Shown: piece after piece, positions 1-5,809 of the stretch
Layout of the letters: every line of letters begins with the position of its first letter
Numbering within the stretch: the first letter of the stretch is position 1
Assembly (NCBI GenBank): GCA_902766575.1
Contig: CACXED010000302.1
Coordinates: 1 to 8,509 of the forward strand
DNA from: an uncultured Ruminococcus sp.
GTDB taxonomy: Bacteria; Bacillota; Clostridia; Oscillospirales; CAG-272
Direction: 5' to 3'
DNA length: 8,509 bases
Program-made: the position numbers and the translations under genes
The notes under the pieces: model-generated
Told to the model about the DNA's origin: nothing
The model's input: only the letters and a program-made list of their open reading frames with translations
Database searches by the model: none

Positions 1-888
1 CAGGTCGTTCACCGTCTCGTCGGTCTCAAAGTCGACGCTCCGCCAGAAGCGAAGATAGTCAGCCGTGAATTCGCGCAGAAGCTCACAGATCTCATAAAAG
101 CGGTGAGGAGTCTGTCTCGACGCGCGGGTCAGGCAGAATATCCAGTCGACCTCGATGAAGTTGCAGCATTTTCCGAAATTCTTCGGCAGCTCGCCGTTCC
201 TGTACATGGCGATGCAGCTGTCGATCAGCTTTTCGGGATAGCGGAGCGGCATATGCGCCCACTCGTGGTTGAACAGGTAGTGGAACGAGCCCGCCATGTG
301 CATATAGAGCGGCTTCGTGCCTTCCTTTGTAGTGAAGCCCTTTCGCCATAGTCCGGTCTCGGGGCAGGCTTCACGCCAGAGCCAGTCGAAATAGCGGCGA
401 TTCCATTCCGGCGTCGCTTCGCCGGAGAGGTTCAGCGCGACGAACAGTCCCGCGCCGTTGTGCGACTGCGTCCAGGGATTGTCATACCAGCCGAGCCCGT
501 CGAGAAAAGCTTCCAGCTTCCCGGGCGCAAGGTACTGTTCGAGCGCCGCCATCGGATAGAGCGGCTTTGCGTCGAACAGCTCGAGCGCGGCGGCACAGTG
601 AGCGGTCGTATGGATCGGATAGTGAGTTCTCTCGTGGAAAAGCCCGGTCTCGGGGCTCTGCATCGACTGAAGCGCATTCACCCATTCGGAGCGCTCGGAC
701 GGCGATTTCGGGAAATCTCCGATCGAGTAGAGGATGTTAGCCGCGTCGGCACAGCCGTAAGGGTTCAGTCCAAGCTCGCGCGAGCCTTTCGCGTCCTGCC
801 AGAGCCAGCGGCAGTAACGCCCGTCGTCGAGCTTATGCCGCTCGACGGTTCGGCGGATTGCACAAATTATATCCTGAATATTTTCCAT
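1..888 (-). CDS. Alpha/alpha-toroid (prenyltransferase/squalene-cyclase-like) protein, C-terminus cut by window edge
   Basis: The reading frame starts at the ATG at 888 and stays open for 296 codons to base 1, so the C-terminus is missing. A GAGGT Shine-Dalgarno lies about 8 nt upstream and overlaps the TGA of the preceding gene, which leaves a 9-nt gap. No signal peptide or membrane segment is visible, so it is probably cytosolic. The protein is rich in Trp, His, Tyr and Cys and has two copies of a PETGL(F/W) turn, at about residues 79-84 and 176-181. The first is followed by a conserved-looking HTTAHCAAALELF stretch at 93-105. Recurring QxPETGLW-like turns between helices are typical of the alpha/alpha toroid fold of terpenoid cyclases and protein prenyltransferases. 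Many gut-bacterial hypothetical proteins of this type are named prenyltransferase without known activity. A carbohydrate-active (alpha/alpha)6 barrel is the main alternative. Its place at the end of a sugar-enzyme operon makes a role on a sugar or glycoside more likely than isoprenoid chemistry, but that is inference. Confidence 0.6.
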   Translation of the reverse strand, partial: MENIQDIICAIRRTVERHKLDDGRYCRWLWQDAKGSRELGLNPYGCADAANILYSIGDFPKSPSERSEWVNALQSMQSPETGLFHERTHYPIHTTAHCAAALELFDAKPLYPMAALEQYLAPGKLEAFLDGLGWYDNPWTQSHNGAGLFVALNLSGEATPEWNRRYFDWLWREACPETGLWRKGFTTKEGTKPLYMHMAGSFHYLFNHEWAHMPLRYPEKLIDSCIAMYRNGELPKNFGKCCNFIEVDWIFCLTRASRQTPHRFYEICELLREFTADYLRFWRSVDFETDETVNDL

Positions 889-897
889 AATCAGACC

Positions 898-1275
898 TCA
901 ATTTATACCGTCTGGCGACGGATAACCGATGAAAACGACCTTTCCGTCCTTTTCCGGAACAGCTCCGAGCGATTTTTCCGAGCCCATGAAGCGCGCGATG
1001 ACCTTTCCATGGGCAACCAGCTCGCAGTGTCCGAACCCGTTTTCAAGCTCGGAGATAAAATTCAGCTTCACGTCCGTAACACAATCGGGACGTGTGGAGG
1101 TTTCACCGCGCTTTTTGATCAGTCCGGTCGAAAGGTCGAACAGCCACTCCGAGCCGCCGCGCTCAAAGCTGACGCCGTCCTCGCAGAAGGAGGGGCTCGA
1201 CGCTTCAAAGCCGAACTCGGCGAGTCTGACCTGACGTCCGGTCGAGAGGTCGATTAAATTAAGAAACGACTGCAT
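898..1275 (-). CDS. Unknown 125-aa protein with two LxDLSTG strand-turn motifs
   Basis: I do not recognise this family. I place the start at the ATG at 1275, which overlaps the TGA of mnmM by one base (TGATG) and has a GAGGG ribosome binding site 6 nt upstream inside mnmM. The frame remains open further upstream, but that would read through mnmM in the wrong frame. The 125-residue product has no signal peptide and no membrane segment. Two similar segments, LIDLSTGRQVRL (about 7-18) and LFDLSTGLIKKR (about 45-56), look like strand-turn-strand units of a beta-propeller blade. A third possible unit near the end runs KVVFIGYPSPDG. The length would allow only two or three blades, so it may be a small beta-rich protein, a fragment of a propeller, or an oligomerising half-propeller. 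Tight coupling to mnmM suggests co-translation, though no functional link is known. Confidence 0.6.
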   Translation of the reverse strand: MQSFLNLIDLSTGRQVRLAEFGFEASSPSFCEDGVSFERGGSEWLFDLSTGLIKKRGETSTRPDCVTDVKLNFISELENGFGHCELVAHGKVIARFMGSEKSLGAVPEKDGKVVFIGYPSPDGIN

Positions 1276-1826
1276 CAGCGACCCTCGACTATATAGAAGA
1301 ACGGGCTGGTCGGCGAGTTGAGCATCCTGAAGCAGGCGACCGTGTAGAAATGCCGGTCGAGCTGTGCGAGCCTTTCGCCGACGAGACGCCCCTCGAGCTC
1401 GCCCTCCGCGTGACCGGGATAGATCGCGATCAGGATTATCGCGTCCTTGTCCATCAGCTCGATTGCGGCGTCGATAGCGGCGAGCGTCGTCTCGTGCATA
1501 GTGGTGATCTTCTTGTCGCTGCCGGGAAGATAGCCGAGGTTGAACATTCCCGCGCGGACCTTTTCGTGGACGAACTCCTTTACGCGGTGGTGAGACGCGC
1601 AGAGCAGGGTATAGTTCGGGTCGCATCCGGCTTTTTCGAGGTTCTTCGCGGTCGAGTTCAGCGCGTTTAGCTGAACGTCAAAGGCGTAGACCTTACCGTC
1701 GCGCCCGACGGTTTTTGAGAGAAATTCGGTATCGTGACCGTTGCCCATCGTGTAGTCGACGGCTGTGTCGCCGGGACGCAGGTGGGTCAGAATGAAGTGC
1801 TTTTGTACGTCGAGCAGATCGAGCAT
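1275..1826 (-). CDS. mnmM: tRNA 5-aminomethyl-2-thiouridine methyltransferase MnmM (YtqB family)
   Basis: This 183-aa class I SAM-dependent methyltransferase belongs to the family long annotated as putative rRNA methylase (YtqB). The Bacillus subtilis member is now known to make the last methyl transfer forming mnm5s2U at the tRNA wobble position. Visible motifs are DYTMGNGHDT (residues 24-33, the SAM-binding motif I), AFDVQ (48-52, the acidic end of strand 2), FNLGYLPGSDK (95-105, the family signature at strand 4), YPGH (136-139) and a C-terminal NSPTSPFFYIVE (170-181). The length is normal and the protein looks intact. AAAGGAG lies about 7 nt before the ATG. The gene follows the lipoprotein gene by 28 nt and overlaps the next gene by one base (TGATG). 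Its presence inside a sugar-metabolism operon is unusual; it may simply ride on the same transcript. The family call is firm, the precise reaction is by homology. Confidence 0.9.
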   Translation of the reverse strand: MLDLLDVQKHFILTHLRPGDTAVDYTMGNGHDTEFLSKTVGRDGKVYAFDVQLNALNSTAKNLEKAGCDPNYTLLCASHHRVKEFVHEKVRAGMFNLGYLPGSDKKITTMHETTLAAIDAAIELMDKDAIILIAIYPGHAEGELEGRLVGERLAQLDRHFYTVACFRMLNSPTSPFFYIVEGR

Positions 1827-1854
1827 CGGTTTTCTCCTTTAATGATTTCGGTGA

Positions 1855-2712
1855 TTAAAGTTCATATTTTCTGACAAAGCGGCCGTTCCTGTCATATTCG
1901 GTAATTACAAATTTCCCATCCGCGGAAATCTCGTAGTGCTGACGAACCGAGAACTCACCGTTTTCGTCGTATAAGGTTTCGTCTGTGCAAATCGAGTCGG
2001 CGTTAAAGAGCTTTGCTATAGTCGGCTTGCCGTCGGGAGCGTATTCTGTCATGAGAAACGAGCCGTCGTCATAGTATTCCTGTGTCTGCCATAAAAGCAC
2101 GTCGCCGTTATCGTCCCAGGCCTTGTAAAGCACCAGCCGGGAGCTTTCGTCCCATTCATAAAGCGTGTAGATTTCATCGTTTTTGCCGTGTCCGCTGTCA
2201 CGCTTTATATTTCCGTCAGGATAAAATTCAAGTAAATGATAACTGCCGTCATCATTTATTTTTTTGGTACTCGAAAGCGTTCCGTCGGGACGAAAGCTGT
2301 CGACAACCGCGATCGATTCGTAAGGGCTCTCGTTTATGTGGGACTCAACCGTTCCGTCGTCATAATAGGTATATTCGTGGTTGTATTTTTCGGAAATCGG
2401 CTGATAGTCAGTGTCGATGATCTGCTCCCACTCCGGAAAACCGTTCATGCCGTAGTGAATCTGACGGAGACATTTCTCCTGATTCTCATAATAATTTGGA
2501 TAAAAATTGAAAAATTTATCCTCTGAGAGCTTTTCGCCGCTCTTGTTGAAGTAGCTGTGAAGCTCATAACTTTTCCCGTCGGCATCGGTCTCGTATGCGG
2601 TAACAGTCTTTGATTCGTCGATTACATCGTCGATTTTGCCCGACTCGCAGGACGCGAGGGCGAAGCAGACTACAAGCAGCGCGGCTGATAATTTGTAATT
2701 GAATTTTATCAT
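1855..2712 (-). CDS. Secreted lipoprotein with MORN/YwqK-like repeats
   Basis: The 285-aa product starts with a basic n-region (MIKFNYK), a hydrophobic stretch at about 8-20 and a lipobox LASC at residues 19-22, so it should be lipidated at Cys22 and anchored on the outer face of the membrane. The mature part is acidic and built from repeats of the form YxDDGTxxxxxY or FxPDGxxxxxxxY (near 116, 141, 153, 164, 215, 225, 249 and 264). These match the short beta-hairpin repeats of MORN and YwqK-type proteins. Such repeats usually bind ligands or partners, and no catalytic residues are apparent. The start overlaps the stop of the upstream TIM-barrel gene (ATGA), and there is no recognisable Shine-Dalgarno, so translation probably depends on coupling. 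It uses more AAA and TAT codons than the enzyme genes around it, which suggests lower expression or a separate origin. Ligand and role are unknown. Confidence 0.75.
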   Translation of the reverse strand: MIKFNYKLSAALLVVCFALASCESGKIDDVIDESKTVTAYETDADGKSYELHSYFNKSGEKLSEDKFFNFYPNYYENQEKCLRQIHYGMNGFPEWEQIIDTDYQPISEKYNHEYTYYDDGTVESHINESPYESIAVVDSFRPDGTLSSTKKINDDGSYHLLEFYPDGNIKRDSGHGKNDEIYTLYEWDESSRLVLYKAWDDNGDVLLWQTQEYYDDGSFLMTEYAPDGKPTIAKLFNADSICTDETLYDENGEFSVRQHYEISADGKFVITEYDRNGRFVRKYEL

Positions 2713-3581
2713 ACAATCGGCGTCTTGTAGTATGCGAGCCTTTCGACGACCTCAGCGTTCGGAACGCCGATCGCGGTCGGCTTCTGCTTTCCGATGCACT
2801 CGAGGTAATTGTTGTAGAAATCGCTATAGGTCAGCTCGCGGCGATTTATCGACTCGGGAGCCTTCAGCCCGAGCTCGTAGAGCCACGGGCCTTTATATCC
2901 AACGCCCTCGAGCAGCCCGACCAGCTCGACCCAGTCGATCATTCCCTCGCCGGGCAGCCAGTGCCGCTCATTTCTGAAATCGTAGTCCGAAATATGCAGC
3001 GTGACTATCCGGCTGCCGAGCTCGTCCACGAACTTTGAGTGTTTCTCGATCAGCAGATGGTTCACGTCGAAGCAGACCATCAGCCGGTCGTCGGCGGTCA
3101 GGAACTGCTTCATGTCGGCGGTGCAGTTTCCGAGACAGGAGCGCGGCAGATCCTCGACCGCGAGGGTCATTCCGGCTTTAGCGGCGACCTCGGTGAGCTT
3201 TGCCAGCGACTCGGTGGAATATCCGAGCCGGTCATAGCGCTCCTCGGGCAGGGTAGGCTCGAGTCCGGGATGAATGACCGCGACCTTTACGCCGATATCC
3301 CCGGCGCGGTTTATATATTCGGTCTGCATTGCTATCGTGCGGCGACGAACCTCCGCGTCCATGCAGGCGATGTCGACCTTTTCAACGCTTCCCCAGAAAG
3401 GCAGATGAACGCTCCAGAGACCTACGCCGCTCGCGTCGGAGAGCCGTCTGACCTCCTGCCAGTCAAGCGTCGGATACTTGTCCGGGTGCAGGGAGATCTC
3501 GATCACGTCGACCCCGGCGGCAGCGAGCTTATCAAAATTTTCGGCATCGACCGAGCCGACAGACATACCGAATTTCCACAT
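2709..3581 (-). CDS. Sugar phosphate isomerase/epimerase-like TIM barrel (xylose-isomerase-like), 290 aa
   Basis: This is a member of the xylose-isomerase-like TIM-barrel superfamily (AP endonuclease 2 fold), which covers sugar epimerases, inosose dehydratase-type lyases and C-glycoside-cleaving enzymes that use one divalent metal ion. The expected metal ligands sit at the ends of barrel strands: E143 in VEDLPRS, D172 in CFDVNHL, H196 in LHISDYD and E236 in YELGLK. HWLPGEGMIDW at 207-217 matches the usual GxGxxD/W loop near the active site. No signal peptide is present, so it is cytosolic. The start at 3581 has a strong GGAGGA site 7 nt upstream. It differs clearly from the other TIM barrel at 4776-5744 (lacking the GNPVHP and FSGCPG motifs), so the two are not recent duplicates and probably act on different intermediates. 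A stem-loop with a U-run precedes it. Reaction and substrate cannot be told from sequence. Confidence 0.85.
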   Translation of the reverse strand: MWKFGMSVGSVDAENFDKLAAAGVDVIEISLHPDKYPTLDWQEVRRLSDASGVGLWSVHLPFWGSVEKVDIACMDAEVRRRTIAMQTEYINRAGDIGVKVAVIHPGLEPTLPEERYDRLGYSTESLAKLTEVAAKAGMTLAVEDLPRSCLGNCTADMKQFLTADDRLMVCFDVNHLLIEKHSKFVDELGSRIVTLHISDYDFRNERHWLPGEGMIDWVELVGLLEGVGYKGPWLYELGLKAPESINRRELTYSDFYNNYLECIGKQKPTAIGVPNAEVVERLAYYKTPIV

Positions 3582-3602
3582 AACAATTCCTCCGTAAAAA
3601 GA

Positions 3603-3642
3603 ATCGGCTGATGGCTAACGATATCCGCTGCCATTAGCCGAT
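3603..3642 (-). terminator. Terminator-like stem-loop between oxidoreductase and TIM-barrel genes
   Basis: In the minus-strand transcript the arms ATCGGCTAATGGC and GCCATCAGCCGAT form a 13-position stem with one A-C mismatch and a 14-nt loop, followed directly by TCTTTTTA (3595-3602). That is the form of an intrinsic terminator. It sits only about 2 nt beyond the U-run from the ribosome binding site of the gene at 3581, with no promoter visible between them, so complete termination would silence the downstream genes. Partial termination (attenuation) or mRNA 3'-end protection is more likely. Confidence 0.55.
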
Positions 3643-3653
3643 ATTATCAAAAA

Positions 3654-4691
3654 TTAGAATTTAATGACCTGATTTAGGCGCGCCGACTCGAAAGCGGCTT
3701 CCATGACCTTCATATCGAGACGCATCTGATCGTGCGTTACCATCTGCGGCTCGATGCCGTCGATAGCCTTGACGAAGTTGCGATAGTAGTCGTGTACATC
3801 CGAATGCGGACGCTCGATCTCGTAGGTGTCGGTGGTGATCTCATCACGCGGCGCCATCGTCTTTGTAAGCCCTGCGGCAGTTTCGACCGGAATGACGTCC
3901 GATTCGTGCCAAGCCTTGCACTTGACGATCTTGCAGTTTTCGCGCCAGTCGGTTATCATAGCGGTGCCTTTGCGGCCCTGTGCGTAGAAACGCGGCATCG
4001 GGATGAAATTGTAGGTGCCAAGCTCGATATAGGCGCGGCAGCCGTTCTTGAACATAAGCTCCAGCTTGAAGCCGTCGTCAACCTCGGTGTTGGTGAGATG
4101 ATCGAGACGGCAGAATACCGTGTCGATTTCGGAGGGAACAATCTGCAGAATCTGATCGATCAGATGGATTCCCCAGTCGTAGACCATTCCGCCGCCGTAT
4201 TCCTTCATTCCTCTCCAGTCGGAGGGAATGCCGCGGGAGCCCTGAACACGCGACTCGATGTTGAAAATCTCGCCGATCTCGCCCGAATTGTAGATCTGCT
4301 TGATCGCGAGGAAATCTACGTCAAAGCGGCGGTTCTGATGAACGGAGAATATCTTTCCGGCCTTTTTTGCAGCGGCGATCATTCTCTCGAGCGATTCCGA
4401 GGAAAGGGTAACGGGCTTTTCGCACAGTACATTTTTGCCTGCTTCAAGCGCCTTGATGACGACCGGCTCATGCTGATCGTTCGGAATAGCCACAGTCACC
4501 ATGTCGACCGACTTGTCGGCTAAAACTTCCTCAAAGGATGAGTAGGCATGGATCCCGCGCGACTCGGCAAGCTCGCTCTTTTTCGGGTCGATATCGTAAA
4601 TACCGTTGAGATGTACGACGTCGCTCTTGAGAGCGTGCTGGACGTGCCAGCCGCCCATTCCGCCGTAGCCGATAACTACTAAATTTTTCAT
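3654..4691 (-). CDS. Gfo/Idh/MocA family NAD(P)-dependent oxidoreductase, 345 aa
   Basis: The protein has the two-domain layout of the family. The N-terminal Rossmann fold carries GYGGMG (residues 8-13) for NAD(P) binding, and ECP-type loop CEKPVT at 90-95 holds the catalytic Lys92. The C-terminal substrate domain includes GGGMVYDWGIH (166-176), with D172 and H176 as the expected acid/base pair. The length is typical and the gene looks intact. These enzymes oxidise or reduce a sugar or cyclitol hydroxyl, often with a tightly held cofactor. The segment VHQNRRFD (117-124) marks the subgroup that holds many uncharacterised sugar dehydrogenases. Start: the ATG at 4691 places the glycine motif at the normal distance from the N-terminus. 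Only a weak TTTGAG lies 11 nt upstream, and a better AAAGGA (4738-4743) is separated from it by a 12-bp hairpin. Substrate is unknown. It shares the operon with a second oxidoreductase of only distant similarity, so they are not redundant copies. Confidence 0.88.
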   Translation of the reverse strand: MKNLVVIGYGGMGGWHVQHALKSDVVHLNGIYDIDPKKSELAESRGIHAYSSFEEVLADKSVDMVTVAIPNDQHEPVVIKALEAGKNVLCEKPVTLSSESLERMIAAAKKAGKIFSVHQNRRFDVDFLAIKQIYNSGEIGEIFNIESRVQGSRGIPSDWRGMKEYGGGMVYDWGIHLIDQILQIVPSEIDTVFCRLDHLTNTEVDDGFKLELMFKNGCRAYIELGTYNFIPMPRFYAQGRKGTAMITDWRENCKIVKCKAWHESDVIPVETAAGLTKTMAPRDEITTDTYEIERPHSDVHDYYRNFVKAIDGIEPQMVTHDQMRLDMKVMEAAFESARLNQVIKF

Positions 4692-4708
4692 TATATGTTT
4701 TGCTCAAA

Positions 4709-4736
4709 GCTGTCGCGGCGAAAACGCCGCGACAGC
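4709..4736 (-). other. Perfect 12-bp GC-rich hairpin in intercistronic gap
   Basis: GCTGTCGCGGCG and CGCCGCGACAGC pair perfectly around a 4-nt loop (AAAA on the plus strand, UUUU in the operon transcript). Only UUU follows on the minus strand, which is too short for a convincing intrinsic terminator. It lies between the TGA of the TIM-barrel gene (4776) and the ATG of the oxidoreductase gene (4691). A protective or processing hairpin for the upstream message is the likelier role; a weak terminator or a steric element in initiation of the next gene are alternatives. Confidence 0.65.
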
Positions 4737-4775
4737 GTCCTTTCTGCTGATTTGCTCAGGGTTAAACGCCGGAGG

Positions 4776-5744
4776 TCAAGCCCAGCTCATGGTTCCGGGC
4801 TTCGGCTCGGAGATGATGACCTGCTTTAAGAACTCAACCGCCTTGCGCAGACCCTCGTCGATGGACATGAGGCTGTCCTCATGCTCGATCGACATAACCT
4901 TGTCGTAGCCGACCATGCGGAGCGCCGACGCCATATCGCGCCAGTACTGGAGATCGTTGCCGTAGCCGACCGAACGGAATACCCACGAACGGTGGATCTC
5001 GTCGCCGTAGTGCTTGGTGTCGAGCACGCCGTGCTTAGCGGTGTTGATCGCGTCGATGCGGGTGTCCTTTGCGTGGAAGTGATAGATAGCGCCCTCGAGC
5101 TCGCGGATAGCGGCGACAGGGTCGATGCCCTGCCAGATGAGGTGAGACGGGTCGAAGTTAGCGCCGATGGTCTCGCCGACGGCGTTTCTGAGCTTCAGAA
5201 GGGTCTCGGGGTTGTAGACGCAGAAGCCGGGGTGCATCTCGAACGCGATCTTCTTGACGCCGTGAGCGTTTGCGAACTTGACTTCCTCTCTCCAGTAGGG
5301 AATGAGAACCTTGTTCCACTGCCAGTCAAGAATTGCGAGATAATCGTCCGGCCACGGGCAGGTGACCCAGTTCGGGTACTTAGCGCCTTCCCAGTCGCCC
5401 GGGCATCCGGAGAAGGTCACGACGGTGTCGAGACCCATCTTCTCGGCGAGCAGAACGGTGTCGCGGAAGTCGGACTCGAACTGAGCGGCGATCTCCTTGT
5501 TCGGGTGAACGGGGTTGCCGTGAGTCGAGAGGACGCAGGGCTCGATGCCGTACTTGTCAAAGGTCGCCATGAACTTCTTGAACTCGTCCTCGTCCTTGAG
5601 AAGGACGGCGGGATTGCAGTGAGCCTTGCCCGGGTATCCGCCCGCGCCGATCTCGACTGCCTCGACGCCGAGCTTTGAGAATATAGCGAGAGCCTCGTCG
5701 AGAGTCTTGTTGCCGTAGCAGTTGGCAAGAACCGAAAGTTTCAT
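4776..5744 (-). CDS. DgpC-like sugar isomerase/lyase TIM barrel, 322 aa
   Basis: This xylose-isomerase-like TIM barrel carries motifs of the subgroup that includes the catalytic subunit of C-glycoside deglycosidases (DgpC/CarC) and related keto-sugar lyases: EIGAGGYPGKAHC (31-43), HGNPVHP (75-81), FSGCPG (111-116) and PNWVTCPWP (124-132). The metal ligands are all visible: E169 in FEMHPGF, D198 in FDPSHL, H224 in HFHAKD and E287 in SIEHED. In characterised relatives this metal site abstracts a proton next to a 3-keto group so that the aglycone leaves. The enzyme is cytosolic, of normal length and intact. AAAGGA lies about 9 nt before the ATG, and codon choice (AAG, GAG, GAC, CTC) looks suited to strong expression. 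It follows the first oxidoreductase by 65 nt. No DgpB-like small beta subunit is in this window, so C-C bond cleavage is not demonstrated; epimerase or O-glycoside eliminase activity is equally possible. Confidence 0.85.
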   Translation of the reverse strand: MKLSVLANCYGNKTLDEALAIFSKLGVEAVEIGAGGYPGKAHCNPAVLLKDEDEFKKFMATFDKYGIEPCVLSTHGNPVHPNKEIAAQFESDFRDTVLLAEKMGLDTVVTFSGCPGDWEGAKYPNWVTCPWPDDYLAILDWQWNKVLIPYWREEVKFANAHGVKKIAFEMHPGFCVYNPETLLKLRNAVGETIGANFDPSHLIWQGIDPVAAIRELEGAIYHFHAKDTRIDAINTAKHGVLDTKHYGDEIHRSWVFRSVGYGNDLQYWRDMASALRMVGYDKVMSIEHEDSLMSIDEGLRKAVEFLKQVIISEPKPGTMSWA

Positions 5745-5765
5745 AAAAATTATCCTTTCATATCA

Positions 5766-5787
5766 GTCCGGGGAAAAGTCCCCGGAC
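5766..5787 (-). other. Perfect 9-bp GC-rich hairpin in intercistronic gap
   Basis: GTCCGGGGA and TCCCCGGAC pair perfectly around a 4-nt loop (CUUU in the operon transcript). It lies between the stop of the first oxidoreductase (5810) and the ribosome binding site of the DgpC-like gene. The transcript after it reads UGAUAUGAAAGG, without a U-run, so it is not an intrinsic terminator. It probably protects the 3' end of the first cistron or marks a processing site. Confidence 0.6.
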
Positions 5788-5809
5788 GCTTGTGCACAGG
5801 TCGTGGTTC

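Noticed and set aside
460..1257. Plus-strand 265-codon frame spanning the ends of two minus-strand genes
   Set aside because: It is antisense to two genes with good ribosome binding sites and coherent spacing, and its translation shows no recognisable domain.
4709..4743. Third Shine-Dalgarno/hairpin/start arrangement (AAAGGA at 4738-4743 before the 12-bp hairpin)
   Set aside because: Even with the hairpin folded, about 18 nt remain to the ATG at 4691, longer than a working spacing. It is reported only as an intercistronic hairpin.
2709..5744. Duplication as origin of the two TIM barrels and two oxidoreductases
   Set aside because: Beyond family motifs, the paired proteins differ in length and in signature sequences, so they look like separate lineages brought together and not tandem copies.
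5791..5798. TGTGCACA palindrome in an intercistronic gap
   Set aside because: An 8-bp palindrome is too short to claim as an operator, and its position after a stop codon does not suit promoter control.
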